A DNA stretch of 64,000 bases from Pyropia haitanensis. Its lineage: Eukaryota > Rhodophyta > Bangiophyceae > Bangiales > Bangiaceae. The stretch covers positions 3,621,756-3,685,755 of the forward strand of contig SDUX01000008.1 in NCBI GenBank assembly GCA_008729055.1. Direction: 5' to 3'. The translations under genes and the position numbers were made by a program. The notes below the pieces were generated by a model. It ran no database searches and was not told the origin of the DNA. It saw only the letters and a list, made by a program, of their open reading frames with translations. This document shows positions 20,939 to 32,985 of this stretch, in pieces (the first letter of the stretch is position 1; each line of letters starts with the position of its first letter).

Positions 20939-23706
20939 GGTAGACAAAACGTGTGCCCACCCAGCAGCGGGGGAGGGTAGGAGGATAGTGCGGGGGGCGC
21001 AGGGGAGAGGCAAAGGAGCGGGAAACAGGGGACGAGTGGGGTGGGGTGTTAAGCACTCAGGAGCGGAGGAGAAAAGGAAAAAACACAGGAGGGGCGGGGG
21101 CGGGGGAGGAGCGGAGGGGGGGAAGGCAGGGGACAGCAAGCTGGTACGCCCGGCGGGGCCGGAGGATGGAGAAGGGTCTGTGGCAGTGGCGTCGGTGGCA
21201 ACCACCACCGGAATAGGTCCCGAAGTCCAGGTTCAAAGGTGGATGCCGTCTGCGATTGCGCACTGACCGTGTCTGGCCATCGCCGTTCGCAACACCCGCC
21301 GTCGCGCTGTGCCTTTACGGGCGGTCCCGGACAATCCAGGCTTCACACCTGCAACGCGGGTGCGCGAGCGCACGGGCAAGGGGAGGGGGCAGGAAGCGTG
21401 CATGTCTGGACACCTGGCTCAGGCTGTGCCGTCCAGGAAGGGACGCCTACAAGCTGGCTGGCACAAGCGGTTCAACGCAGAACGCGGGGCCAAAGACAGG
21501 GAGCGCAGTGCCCTCACGGACCCCGAGCACGGTCCCAGAGGAGCTCACGAGCCAATGGAGAGGGGCGCAATGGGCGCATGACATGGTCACCCAGGCAGAG
21601 GTGTTGCCAAACGAGTGGGTTCATTAAACGTGGTTGACGTTGGCAGATATGGTGTGAGGGCTTGACGCAGGCAAGGTTCATCGCTCCAACACCACCACAG
21701 GGAGGGAGACGGGGCGTCCGCGGCTCTGCCTGCCCCATTTCACTCCAGGAGCATCACGGCCGATGATCGGGCAAGCGCCCAGCGTCAGCCGACTACGGTG
21801 ATTGGGTCACTCCCAGCAGGTGCTGACGCCGTCTCTATCAAAGCGTCTCCATCATGGCCGAATGATAGCGGCTCCCGCCTTGTCCTACAGTACAGGCTGT
21901 ACGGCGGGGCCCGCTTCCTCTGCTCTGCAGCGTCCCCGTGGCGCGCCCCGGAGGCGTGCTGAGCAGCTATGCCGGGCAGGAGCCACCTGACCCGCCGTGC
22001 AGCGGCCAACTTGACCGTGGGCCCGGACGGAGGGCGCGTGTGCAGTTCCGTCGTAAATTTCTCGCGATGACGGGGCAGAGGCGGGGTCAGTCTCAGGCCG
22101 GCTTTCCCGTGACGTCGGGCCAGCAAGTCTCTGACGTGGACCGCCGGCCAGCTGGCAGGTGCTGCACCTCACCGGGCAACACCAGCCCCTCGGGCCACCC
22201 ATGGTCATGCCATGTTGGACAACCGTAGCGTGAGACTTGGCAATTTCCTTGCTGGACTCCTGGACTTGTGGTCTCGAAGACGGCCACGCTCACGCTTTAC
22301 AGATGCCGGCGCGGGGCGAAGGGAGAGAAGATCGAGGGGGGTGGCGGAGGGGGGATGAGGGGGGACGGCCGTACACCTCTGGGATGGCAATACGGCATCC
22401 TCTGCCGTAGCCGGTGCCCTGTGCGTCAGGAATGGCACTCTCGGCAGCGTGTGCTCTGGGTACAGGGTGGGCGGACGTGACTCAACCGCTGACCGCCGCG
22501 CTGAGGAAGCAGAGGGAGGTACTGGGCAGCGCTCTTGGCCCACCACGGCAGCATCCCTGTACCCCGACTGACAACGAGTTCCAACGACAGCTGGCCGCCT
22601 CTGTCCAGGCCGAGGAGACGTCCAACACGCGCCGGCAGATTCCTCATCGTATGCTTGGTGTACCCCAGCCCACTAGAAACCGAGCTGCTAGATGACTCTC
22701 CGCCGTGCGCTTTCAGCACGGAAGACGTACGGGAGGACACCCGTGACGCTTCCCCGTCGTTGCTTGGGTGCTTTGGCCGCCACGCTAGGAGTGCCTCGTC
22801 TTCTACCGCGTCGAGACTGACCGCTCGGCACATAGCAGATGCAGCACTGTGGCCACTCCATCATTGCCACCCTTGTTCACTCTGACGCGCCTCAAGCGAT
22901 GCCACCACGAGTGCAAGCCAAGCAATCGAGACCACAGCTGCCGGCCCGTGTCACGTACCATACACCCTGCATCTGAAGCAGCCCCTTTGGAACACCGACT
23001 GTGCTTTGCGTAGACCTTGTCCTCCCGTGCTTCTGTTCCCCACTTCCATCACCGGTTCACACGCAGCACGTTGATGTTCTCTTCACGCGAGCACCTGTCA
23101 CAAGAGCTGAAAGCGAACAGGTAGGACGAAACTGCAGCTTTCCTTCCCAGGGAGTATAGAACGCCGTTTTTGTTGTAAATGGATTCTATCAGATGGGAAG
23201 AGGGCGAGGGAAGGAGAATGGCAACAGAGGATGTCTGTGGGTGGTGTACTGTTCCCGTTCTTGACAGGGACGTCCCAGCAATGGCCGCTGCGCGCGTGGT
23301 TTGACAACTGGGCAGCAGAAGTGTGATCGACCGTGAAGCACTGAGACTGACGTATGGGAAAAGAAGAGCAACAGCAAGAGAGGAGTGCTGCAACAGCGTC
23401 AATGCGCTGCCAGAGCCTGCTTACGACTCCCCGGACATCGATGGTCATCGACCAATGAGATCCGTTGATCCAGGAGCGAGCAACTTTGCTTTGTACATTG
23501 GTTCCGCCTCTCCGTGGAAGCACAGCGAGAGATTGGACGCTATCGCCGCCGCACATTCGATCCAGCTCCTGCCCGACCGTCCGCCGCAAACCGTGCTCCG
23601 CCCCTCCACCCCTCCTTTGTCTGTCTGCCTCGCCTGCATCTACCACAGTCACCTCCACCCATCCCGCAGACACCACTTGTTTATTTCTCTCTTCCCATCG
23701 GTGCCA
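20939..23706. other. intergenic between divergent zinc transporter and CRY-DASH genes
   Basis: About 20,940-21,120 is purine-rich on the plus strand and is probably the transporter leader. From 21,250 to 23,700 GC is moderate. A minus-strand frame at 22,426-22,833 (135 codons, ATG start) has no recognisable domain and is not called. Nothing else supportable was seen. Confidence 0.45.
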
Positions 23707-26034
23707 ATGTGGCGCCGCTGCTGCGTGCTCCCCGCCGCCTTCACTGCCGCCCCCCCACCCGCCATCCTCGGCTGCGCCCCCCCGCGGCGGGTGCCCCTCC
23801 CTCGCCGACCCGCCAGGACCGGTCGGTGGTTGGTGTCGGCCATGGCGGGAGACGGGCGGCGGGCGTCGTCGGGCCGGGACCGGCGGGCGGGCCGGGCGGA
23901 GGCTGGCGGCGGCCGTGACGGCGGCGGCCGTGGCGGCCCGTCGCGGCGGCCCGCATCGGCAGTAGCGTCGGCGTCTGGCGCATCTCCCGGCAGTGGCTCC
24001 CAGCTCCTCCCGGCGCACCTGCGTTCGGCGCCTTTTACCGCAGACGACCCAGCCGTGGCGGTACTGTGGCTGCGCAACGACCTCCGCCTCGCGGACAATG
24101 CGCTGTTCGCGACGGCCGCGGCGGCGCGGTCCCTCCTCCCCGTCTACGTGTTTGATCCCCAAGACTGGGGCGCCGCCAGCACGCACCGCACGCTGTACGG
24201 GACGCCCAAGTCGGGCGCTCACAGGGCGGCCTTCCTCACCGCCGCCGTCGCGGACGTGGCGGGCAGCCTCGCCGCCCGCGGCAGCGGCCTGCTGGTGCGG
24301 GTGGGGAACCCCGCGAGCGTGCTGGCCGAGGTGGTCGCCGGCCTGCGGTCGGCGGGCGCGCCGGCGGTGCGGGTGGTGGCGACCAAGGAGTACTGCGCGG
24401 AGGAGGTGGCGGCGGAGCGGGCGGTCGCGGCGGCGCTGGCGAGCGTGGACAATGGCGACGCGGACGGCGGCGTGCCGCTGCAGTTTGTGTGGGAGGGCAC
24501 CCTCCACCATCTGGACGACCTCGGCTTCAACCCGCTGACGGACATCCCGCCTGTTTTTACCCAGTACCGCAAGCGCATGGAGGGGCGCGACCGCGACGCG
24601 ATGGCCGTCCGCCAGCCGCTGCCGCCGCTCCCGTCGCCGCTGCCGCCGCTGCCGGTGGGCATATCTGCCGCGACGGTCGGCGTTGTACCGTCGCTGGCGG
24701 ACCTTGGCCTGGACGCCGCGGACGCGGCGGTGGACTCCCGCGCGGCGCTGGACGTGCGGGGCGGCGAAACGGCCGCCACCGCCCGTCTGACCGACTGGAT
24801 GAAGACGGGCGACCACCTACGACACTACAAGGAGACGCGCAACGACTCGGGGACAGCCGACGGGTCGTCCAAGCTGGCCGCGTACCTGTCTGCCGGGTGC
24901 GTCTCTCCGCGTACCGTGTACGCGGCCATCCGGGCGTACGAGGCCGCCACGGGCGTTGCCGATGACAACACCTACTGGCTGGTCTTTGAGCTGCTGACGC
25001 GTGACTTTTTCCGCTGGACCGCCGCCGCCGTCGGACCTGCCCTCTTTGCGTGGGGAGGCCACGGCTCGGACCGGTCGGCCGCGGACTTTGCGCCCCGCCG
25101 GCTGTCGCCTGCCCACCGCTCCCGTTACGACGCGTGGGTGGCGGGCGCCACGGGCGTGCCGTTTGTCGACGCGGGCATGCGGGAGCTCGCCGCGACCGGC
25201 TTCCTCTCCAACCGGCTGCGCCAAAACGTGGCGAGCTTCCTCGTCAACGAGCTCGCGCACCCCGACTGGCGCGCCGGCGCGGCGTACTTTGAGGCGACGC
25301 TCGTCGACTATGAGCCCGCGGCCAACTGGGGCAACTGGGCGTACATTGCAGGGAAAGGGGCGGACCCGCGCGGCGGGCGCGCGTTCAACACGGTCAAGCA
25401 GGGCGCCGTCTATGACCCGTCCGCGGCCTACACCAAGACATGGGTGCCGGAGCTCGCCGCCCTCCCGCCCGCGGCGCTGTGGGAGGTGGGCAAGCGCAGC
25501 GACGCGGAGCTGGCGGCGGCGGGGATCGAGCTCGGCCGCGACTACCCGCGGCCGGTGGTTGCCGTGCGGGGGGCGCCGCCGCCGGGGGCGGGGCGGGGGG
25601 GCGGAGCGGCCGCAACCGCCGGGGCGGGGGTGGTAGGGGGGGGGGCGGGGGTGGCGGGCGGGGGCGATGAGGTTTGTGGGTTGAGAGGAGTAGGAGGCAG
25701 GGGCTGCTTGGGTGGCGAGCCGTGGTTTGTCTGTTGCCCGGTCATCGTGGCCAAGCTTCTTCGCGGTGATGCGGTCGTGCTGGCGATGACCGCTCCCGCT
25801 GCGGGTGGACGGGGCGCCCGCTGTGGCCGACGCGGTCGGCACAATGCGATTATTGTCATGTTCGACTCGTGTGGACCGTACGCTACGGCTCCCCTCAGTG
25901 GGCGGGGGAGCCCAGACTCTGCGCAGCTGGAAACGATGCGCGACTCTTCAACCGTGAGCTGCTCCTTAGGGGGCGCAGGCGGGGGGAAGGCAGGGGGAAG
26001 GAGGGGCTGGAGGCTGTGGGGGACGCAACAGTAA
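23707..26034 (+). CDS. CRY-DASH: cryptochrome DASH (CRY-DASH), C-terminal end uncertain
   Basis: CRY-DASH proteins bind FAD and an antenna pterin and repair pyrimidine dimers in single-stranded DNA, often in plastids or mitochondria. The first 45 residues (Arg/Ala/Pro-rich, MWRRCCVLPAAFTAAPPP) look like an organelle transit peptide. The photolyase N-terminal domain starts VAVLWLRNDLRLADNALF. The FAD domain has HLRHYKETRN, SSKLAAYLSAGCVSPRTVY, MRELAATGFLSNRLRQN, VASFLVNELAHPDWRAGA, NWGNWAYIAGKGADPRGG and FNTVKQGAVYDP, all DASH-type. After YPRPVVAVRGAPPP the frame continues to 26034 with no family similarity. A one-base change at the G7 run 25,595-25,601 would instead end the protein at 25,670 with an Arg/Gly-rich tail, which I find more plausible. 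The core assignment is firm; the last part is not. Confidence 0.9.
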   Translation: MWRRCCVLPAAFTAAPPPAILGCAPPRRVPLPRRPARTGRWLVSAMAGDGRRASSGRDRRAGRAEAGGGRDGGGRGGPSRRPASAVASASGASPGSGSQLLPAHLRSAPFTADDPAVAVLWLRNDLRLADNALFATAAAARSLLPVYVFDPQDWGAASTHRTLYGTPKSGAHRAAFLTAAVADVAGSLAARGSGLLVRVGNPASVLAEVVAGLRSAGAPAVRVVATKEYCAEEVAAERAVAAALASVDNGDADGGVPLQFVWEGTLHHLDDLGFNPLTDIPPVFTQYRKRMEGRDRDAMAVRQPLPPLPSPLPPLPVGISAATVGVVPSLADLGLDAADAAVDSRAALDVRGGETAATARLTDWMKTGDHLRHYKETRNDSGTADGSSKLAAYLSAGCVSPRTVYAAIRAYEAATGVADDNTYWLVFELLTRDFFRWTAAAVGPALFAWGGHGSDRSAADFAPRRLSPAHRSRYDAWVAGATGVPFVDAGMRELAATGFLSNRLRQNVASFLVNELAHPDWRAGAAYFEATLVDYEPAANWGNWAYIAGKGADPRGGRAFNTVKQGAVYDPSAAYTKTWVPELAALPPAALWEVGKRSDAELAAAGIELGRDYPRPVVAVRGAPPPGAGRGGGAAATAGAGVVGGGAGVAGGGDEVCGLRGVGGRGCLGGEPWFVCCPVIVAKLLRGDAVVLAMTAPAAGGRGARCGRRGRHNAIIVMFDSCGPYATAPLSGRGSPDSAQLETMRDSSTVSCSLGGAGGGKAGGRRGWRLWGTQQ

Positions 26035-27464
26035 GGTTGCCCATGCATGTGACGCCGGAACTGTTCGGGACACCAGGAAAGAGGATCCGCTTCGACATAA
26101 CGTTCTCTGTTGCTGTTCCGTCTGGCCACTATCTTTACGCGCTTCCCTCCTCTGCCTTGCGTTTCTCTTCCGAGTAACTGTCGGACGAGACCGTTCCCCG
26201 GGACTGGACGTGTGAGAATACGAAGCGTGCGTCCCACTATTGAGCCGGGTCGGCCGTGCTCATGCACGAATACCCCCGTCTCTTGCGTGCGTATGTATGT
26301 ACAAGGACATAACTCACAGGACGGACAGACGATGTATCGGCGGGCGGTGGGGGATACGCCGACAGCGAGCCCACCGGCACCACCGCCTCGGCGCGCCCAC
26401 GCCACACCCACCGCCGCGGGTCCGCCCCTACCATTACCGGCTCGTGACGGGGTCGCCCGCCGCCTACTGACCCGGCCGGCACGGTGTGGGGCCACGGCAC
26501 GGCCGCGGCCGACCGTCGCCGCGACGGCGCGGGACGGGCATGCGCGCGGCCGAACCGCGCAGTGCGTGCGCACCGCCAGCCGGCCGCCCCGCCCCCCCCC
26601 TGCTCGCGGTGTGGCAGCGCGGCGCGCGCACGCGCGCGTGCAGCGCCGCCGCCACGAGCCGCGGCCGCCGTGGCGGACCGCCGCCGCCCTGGGGACGGCA
26701 ACGGAGGGAGTGGCGGTGTGGTCGACGCAGGGGCGATGAGGGGCGACCACCGCGCGGGCGGTGGCTGGCAGCGGCCGACCGGGAGACGCGCTGCTACATA
26801 CTAGCTGGCTGCGTAGCAGCAGGTGGAGCGGCGGGGAAGCGGCCCCTGCCCCGGCGGCGGGCGCGCCCTGGGTAGCCGACGGCGCGCGGGGGGGTGTGGT
26901 TCCGCGGGGAGCCGGCGGTCGCGTCGCTTCCATGCACCCGTGCAGTGGCCTGGCCCAGGCGGCGTGCCTGCACGGACGAGCCGCTCGACGAGGCACCATC
27001 GTGCTCAGTCATAGAGCACTCCCGCCGCAAGAGACCACACCCGCTGCGGCTGCTGAGACTGGGTGCTCCTGTTGCTCGCTCGGGAAGGGGAGGGGGGGGG
27101 GGGGGGGAGAAGTGGCGGGGGTGCGGGGAGGGGGGGAGTGTTTGATTTCAGGGTGGTAAGGTATCGAAGCGAGCGTATGGATCACATGTGATCAAACACA
27201 TCAGAGTCGTCAAGAACACAGACTCGTGGTAGACTTAACATCCAAACAGTAATTACCACTGACACAGAGTACACTTTGCGAGTGCAATGAAAAGTCATTC
27301 GTCTTTTCATTCGGAGTTTCGGGACTGACATTGCACACGGCCGTCATCCTCGCAGCTCCCGCTGCCGTCATCCTCGCGGCATCAACGTTAGCCGCACTTC
27401 TTTGCGGACAACACCAGACTGGCGGGGGGCGTGGCCGCGACGGTCGCGGCCAGCTGGCGGCACC
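26035..27464. other. intergenic, no gene recognised
   Basis: GC-rich low complexity lies at 26,450-26,930, and a G16 run is near 27,090-27,106. From about 27,140 to 27,330 the sequence is distinctly AT-richer and includes the 14-base palindrome gatcacatgtgatc (27,179-27,192). It probably contains the cap methyltransferase promoter. Confidence 0.4.
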
Positions 27465-28469
27465 ATGGATAACGCGGCCATCTCGCAGCACTACAACGAG
27501 CGCCGTGATGAAGGGCGGAGAGGACGACAGGAGAGCCCCATCCTGCGGTTACGGAGCCTCAACAATTGGATAAAGTCGGTGCTCGTCAACCTTCACACCC
27601 GCCCCGGCGCGCGCGTCCTGGACCTGTGCAGCGGCAAGGGGGGGGACCTCCAAAAGTGGACCCGCGCGCACGCCTCCTCCTACGTTGCGTGCGACACGGC
27701 CGAGGTGTCGGTGCAGCAGGCGCTGCGGCGGTACAATGACCTCGGCCGCCGCCCGTTCCCCGCCACCTTCCTCGTCGGTGACTGCTTTGCCAAGGACGTG
27801 CTCTCCTACATTGACGACGGCGTCGGCACGTTTGACATTGTCAGCTGCCAGTTTGCCGTCCACTACGCATTTGAGAATGAGGAGCGGGTGCGGCGGATGC
27901 TGGCCAACGTGTCGGGGGCGCTCAAGCCGGGGGGCTTCTTCATCGGCACCACCCTCGACTCCAACGTGCTCATCCGCAAGCTGCGCTCCAGACCCGGTAT
28001 GAGCTTTGGCAACGGTGTCTTCCAAGTCGTCTTTGACGATATTGACCCGCCGCACGAGAACAAGGCGTTCAGCCGGGACCGCTCCCCGTTTGGCATCCGC
28101 TACTCGTTCAGCCTTGGCGCCAGCGTCGTCAACTGCCCCGAGTACCTCGTGCACTTCCCATCGTTTGAAACGGTGGCGGCCGAGTACGACCTGGAGCTGC
28201 TGCTGCTGCAAAACTTCCACGACTTTTTCGCCGAGTACTCGGCGCCGGGCTCCCCGTTCCGGGAGCTGCTCGTGCGGATGCATGTGCTGGACGAGGCGGG
28301 GACCATGTCGTCCGACGAGTGGGACGCCGCCTACCTCTACACCGTCTTTGCGTTTCGGAAAAAGGGGGGGGACGGCACGGACGGCGGGCTTGCGGCAGCA
28401 GCCGCCAAGGCAAAGGCCGTGGGGGGGTACCCGGCGGCCAACATTGACGACATCATCATCATGACCTGA
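27465..28469 (+). CDS. RNMT: mRNA cap guanine-N7 methyltransferase
   Basis: This nuclear enzyme transfers a methyl group from S-adenosylmethionine to N7 of the guanosine cap of new mRNA, completing cap 0. The 334-residue protein covers just the catalytic domain. It has [33 protein letters not shown] at the start (cap and SAM loop), the SAM motif [15 protein letters not shown] (51-65), the cap-binding [10 protein letters not shown], and [20 protein letters not shown], all hallmarks of the Abd1/RNMT family. The long disordered N-terminus of animal RNMT is absent, as in many protists. ATG 27465 has a good context (caccATGG). The gene converges on NDUFA9, with 211 bases between stops. Confidence 0.95.
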   Translation: [334 protein letters not shown]

Positions 28470-28680
28470 GGCTGGCAGCGGAGAGCCTTCCTCAAGCTCT
28501 GTACAGACGGCAGCAGCGTGCTCGCGGGGGGCAGCAGCCATAAACATGACGGAACGCGGCAAAATGAGATGAAGAAGGGGGAGAGAAGAGTCTATTGTTG
28601 ACTGGCGTGCTGGGACATCACAAAAAAGAAAACACAAGACAAGCGAAAGAAGAAAAGATACACTCGAACGACGACGACGG

Positions 28681-29733
28681 TCAGGTGTAGAAGAGCGCAC
28701 TCCGGTCGCCGCCCTTGTGGAAACGCCGCAGCACCTCCTCCCCAAACTCGCCATCGTACGCGACCGGCACGATGCCCATGTCGGACAGCCGCACCACCCC
28801 CGGTGCCGCCGTCGCGGGCAGTGTCACCCCCGCCGCCTCCCGGCGCACGTCCTCCACGCTCCACCGGGGCGAAGCGTTGACCAATGGCAGCCGCTTGCCC
28901 GTCAGCCCCACGGCCGCCTCGTACAGCATGGTCGGCACCGACACGGCGGGCACGTGCCGCTTGGTGGCGGTCTTGACAAACGCCACCACCTCCGAGACGG
29001 GCACCACGTCCGCGCCGCCCACCTCCACGTCCCGCCCACGAAAGCCCTCCACGTCCCGCGCGGCGGTCGCCACCGCCGCCGCCACGTCCCGCACGTGCAC
29101 CGGCTGGACGGGGCTGTCGCCCGCGCCCGCCATAAAGACCGCCCGGTACTTGGCGGCCCACTCGGCCATGCGGGTGAGGAACCGATCCTCCGACCCAAAC
29201 ATCTCCGTCACCCGCACGATCGTGGCGGCCGGGAACTCCTCCCGTACCGCCACCTCCCCCGCCGCCTTGGTGCGGAACCACTCGGAGCGGTCCGCGACGG
29301 CCGACGGCGGCGGCGGGACGGTCGAGACGTGCACAAAGTGGGCCGCCCCCGACTCGGCGGCGGCCCGCGCCAGCGCCCGCGCGCCGTCCACGTGCGCCTG
29401 CTCCAGGCTGTAGTAGCGCGTCGGGTAGGCCTTGCCCATCAGGTTGATGACCACCGACGACGGCGCCACCGCGCGGCCGACCGACGCGGCGTCGCGGAGC
29501 TCAAACGGCATCGGCACAATCTGGCCAAGGTCACCCATCAGCCGCAGGCGGCGGGACTCGAGCTCGTCCCCACGGTACGGCGTGATGACCTGCGAGCCAA
29601 TCCGGCCGAGCGCGTTGACGACGTAGCGGCCGAGGAAGCCGGTGCCCCCAAACACCGACGCCGTGACGCCAGACACAGACGCGCGGCCGCCATGGCCGCG
29701 CGTCAGCGCGCGCATAGCGGTCGAGGCCGACAT
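28681..29733 (-). CDS. NDUFA9: NADH:ubiquinone oxidoreductase 39-kDa subunit (NDUFA9)
   Basis: An accessory subunit of mitochondrial complex I belonging to the atypical short-chain dehydrogenase family. It binds NADPH and stabilises the junction of the matrix and membrane arms. The protein is 350 aa. The start MSASTAMRALTRGHGGRAS is a basic, Ser/Ala-rich mitochondrial presequence. The nucleotide-binding motif is FGGTGFLGRYVV (G29 to G35). Family features follow: GSQVITPYRGDE, VINLMGKAYPTRYYS, HFVHVSTV, and EMFGSEDRFLTRMAEWA. ATG 29733 gives a normal family length. Confidence 0.93.
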   Translation of the reverse strand: MSASTAMRALTRGHGGRASVSGVTASVFGGTGFLGRYVVNALGRIGSQVITPYRGDELESRRLRLMGDLGQIVPMPFELRDAASVGRAVAPSSVVINLMGKAYPTRYYSLEQAHVDGARALARAAAESGAAHFVHVSTVPPPPSAVADRSEWFRTKAAGEVAVREEFPAATIVRVTEMFGSEDRFLTRMAEWAAKYRAVFMAGAGDSPVQPVHVRDVAAAVATAARDVEGFRGRDVEVGGADVVPVSEVVAFVKTATKRHVPAVSVPTMLYEAAVGLTGKRLPLVNASPRWSVEDVRREAAGVTLPATAAPGVVRLSDMGIVPVAYDGEFGEEVLRRFHKGGDRSALFYT

Positions 29734-31039
29734 GGCGGCAACGGTAGAGCCAAACGCAGGCCGGACGGGGGAGGGGGGGGAGGGCGCCGGCGTCTGGCTG
29801 GGCAGCGGAGACGATGTGGCGCAGCGGCTCGCTCTGTGGCAGACCGACCAGTCGGGCCAATGCGGCTACGGTCAGTCCTTCTACAATTCATGCACTTGGG
29901 TAAGCTTGTGAAGAAGTATATTTTGTCACTACGACTTGGAAAGCGACGGAAAGTACACGTATGTGACTATGTAGAGGATGGTCAATGCGAAACCATCTTT
30001 GCCACCAATCGGAGCTGCGCACGGCCGCTCCCCGTTCTGTCCAGTGCAACGTACAGACGGCACACCGCGGGAGCCGGCGCGCACCGCGCGGCCCCGTCTG
30101 GCGCGCCCGGCCGCGGGGGCTCCCGTGGCGCACCAATGGCACCCCCGGTAGTGGCATCCGATGGCGGCAGGGGGGGGGGGCCCGCCCCGTTTGGGCGCGC
30201 CCGCCCCGGGCCGCGACGTCGCTGACGCTGGCGGCGCCGGTCAGCTGTCCCCGCGCGGTGGGGCGGTCGGCGCCACGGGTGGCGCGCCTGCGGCACGGCG
30301 GCCGGCCTGCCACTCCCACCGCCGCACCCCCCCCCCCCCCCCCCCCCCCCCCCCACCCCACCCCCCTTCCACCCACCCACCCCCGCCCTGTCCACCGCCC
30401 GCACGCGGGCCCAGCCGCGCGCCAACCGCCACGGCCGGCGCGGCCAGCGGCCCGGCGGCGGGCGCCGCGCCCGCCGCGGCGGCGGATACGAGGGGGGCCG
30501 TCTGCCGCCACGGGCGGCCGTTCCCCCCCCCCCCTCCCCCTGCGCGCGTGCACACGCGGGGTGGGGCGGGCGCTTGGCCGTGCCGCCGCCGCCGCCGCGT
30601 GCGGCGGATGGCCGCCGCTGGGCGGTGGCTGCCGCGGCGGCTGGGTAGACGGTGGCGTGGGGGGGGGCGCGGCGGGGGGGGGGGGTGGATGGACGGAAGG
30701 TGGCGCGCTCGCCCGCCGCCACCACCCCCCGTCCACCCCCCCCCCCCCCCCCCGCCCACCCACCCAGCCACCCCCCCGCCGCAGCGCAAGAGCCGCCCCC
30801 CGCGCCACCACCACCCACCCCCACCCCCCCCCCCCCGAGCCGCGTCGACGACCCGCCCGCGCCGCCGCCGCCGTCGGCCACCGCCACCAGCAACCGCGAC
30901 AGCGACAGCGACAGCGACCGCGGCAGCGACCGCGTCGGCCGCGGCGGCAGCAACAGCGGCGGCGGCGGCCGCCGCAGCGGCGGCAGCGTCGACGGCGGCG
31001 CGACGACCCCCCCCCCCCCCCCCCCCGGCCGTGACGCCA

Positions 31040-31082
<43 letters not shown>

Positions 31083-31109
31083 GCGGCGGCGCGGCGTGGC
31101 GGTGGCCGC

Positions 31110-31143
<34 letters not shown>

Positions 31144-31909
31144 GCGCCGGCCCCGCGGGCCACGTCACGGCGCGCGGCCGGGGCCGGCAGCGGCCGCCGC
31201 CGCCGCGGGCCGCCCCGCCGGCCGCCGCCGCCGCGCGGCCGCGGCGGGCGCGGCGGGCGGGCCCGCCCGCCCCCCCCCCCCCCGCGGCCGCCGGCGGGCG
31301 GCCGGTGGGACCCCCCCCCCCACCGACCCCCCCCCCCCCCCCTCCACCCCCCCCCTCCACGGCGCCCTTCCGGGGGTGTGCACGCCACCGCCGGCACCCC
31401 GTGGGGCCCGCCCGCCCGCCGCGCCCACCGGCGCCTGACGTTTCCCGCGCTCCCCCCCCCCCCCCCCCCCCCCCCCCCCTCACCGCCACCCCTCGCTCCC
31501 GCTCCCGCCGCCGCCGTCCCGCCCCGCGCCCCGTCTTCCGTCTTGTTGCGGTTGCGTGCCCGCCCCCGCGCGCGGCCGCCGCGGCCGCCCGCACCTCCGC
31601 ACCCACCACCCCCCCCCCCCCCCCCCCCTCTCCCCCCCCCCCCGCCGCCCCGCCCTCCCCCCGCCCCCCCGCGCGTGCGTGCGCGGCCGGCTGGGTGCGC
31701 GTCGACGCGGTGTGCCCGCGCGCCGCCGCCGCCGCCGCCGCCGCCGTCGCGGCGGCCCGCCCCGCGCGCGCGCCGTGGCGGCGCCGCTAGCCGGTGCGGG
31801 CACCCCCTCCCCCCCCCGCCCGCCCTCCCCCCGCCCCCCCCCCCCCCCCCCGCTCTCTGCTATCCGTGTGCTCGTCGCGTCGCGCGCGCGCGGTTGCCGC
31901 CGCCGCCGC

Positions 31910-31960
<51 letters not shown>

Positions 31961-32922
31961 GCCGGCCGCCCGCGCGTCGCCGCCGCCGCCGCCCGCCCGG
32001 CCGCGCCCGTCGGCCCGGGCGGCCGCGCGGCCCGCGCCCGCCGCGGCGGCGGCCGCGACCGTCGGTGCCGGCCGCGCCGCCGCGCCCGACGCCCGCGCCG
32101 CGCCGCGCCGCGCCGCGCCGCGCCGCGCCGCGCCCCGGTCGCCGCGCCGCGCCCCGGTCGCCGCGGCGGACGCGGCGTCGGCGCCCCCCCCCCCCCCCCC
32201 CAAACGCCCACGCGCACCCCCCCCCCCCCCCATCGCACCCCCCCCCCCCCCACCGACCCGCTCTCCCACCACCCCCCCCCTCCACCCCCACTTCCCCTCC
32301 CCCAAACGCCACCCCCCACCGGTGCACGCGGCGGCGCCCCCACCGGCGGTGGGTGCCGTGCCGGCCACGCCGGCGCGTCCCGGCCGACGGCGGCGGGGTG
32401 TGTGCCACCGGCGGCGAGTGGCACCAGCACCGCCGCTCCCCCCCCCCCCCCCCCACCCCCCCCCCCTCCCTCCCCTCCCCTCCCCTCCCCTCCCCTCCCC
32501 TCGTCCTTGCCCTGCCCGCGTGGACGTCTGCGCGGCGGTGCGTGTGGCGGCCGGCCGCGCGGGTGGCGCCGCGGTGCGGCGGTGACGGTGCGGCGGTGAC
32601 GGTGCGGCGGGGCGGGGGGGGGGGGGAGCGGCGTGCGCCGGGCGCGGTTGAGAGAGAGGAGCGGCGTGTGGGTCGGTGGGTGTGGGGGGGGGGGGGGGGG
32701 GGGGTGGGGTGGGTGGGGGGGGGGGGGGTCCGCGTGGGCTGCCGCTGCCGACCCGCCCGCCGCCGCCGCCCGCCGCGGTTGGTGCGCGGCGGCCGCGGGC
32801 GGCGGGCGCCCGCGCCCCCCCACCGCGGCCGCGCCACCGCCGGCGCCCGTCGCGGCCGCCCTAGCCGCCGCCGCCGCCACCGCCGCCGCGGCCGCCACCG
32901 CCGCCGCCGCCACCGCCGCGGC

Positions 32923-32985
<63 letters not shown>

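Noticed and set aside
21239..23402. Several 60-135 residue ORFs between the zinc transporter and CRY-DASH
   Set aside because: They overlap on both strands, many begin with non-ATG codons, and none shows a domain.
27179..27192. 14-base palindrome gatcacatgtgatc as a bacterial-type operator
   Set aside because: The host is eukaryotic and no matching regulator or second site was seen; mentioned only as sequence content.
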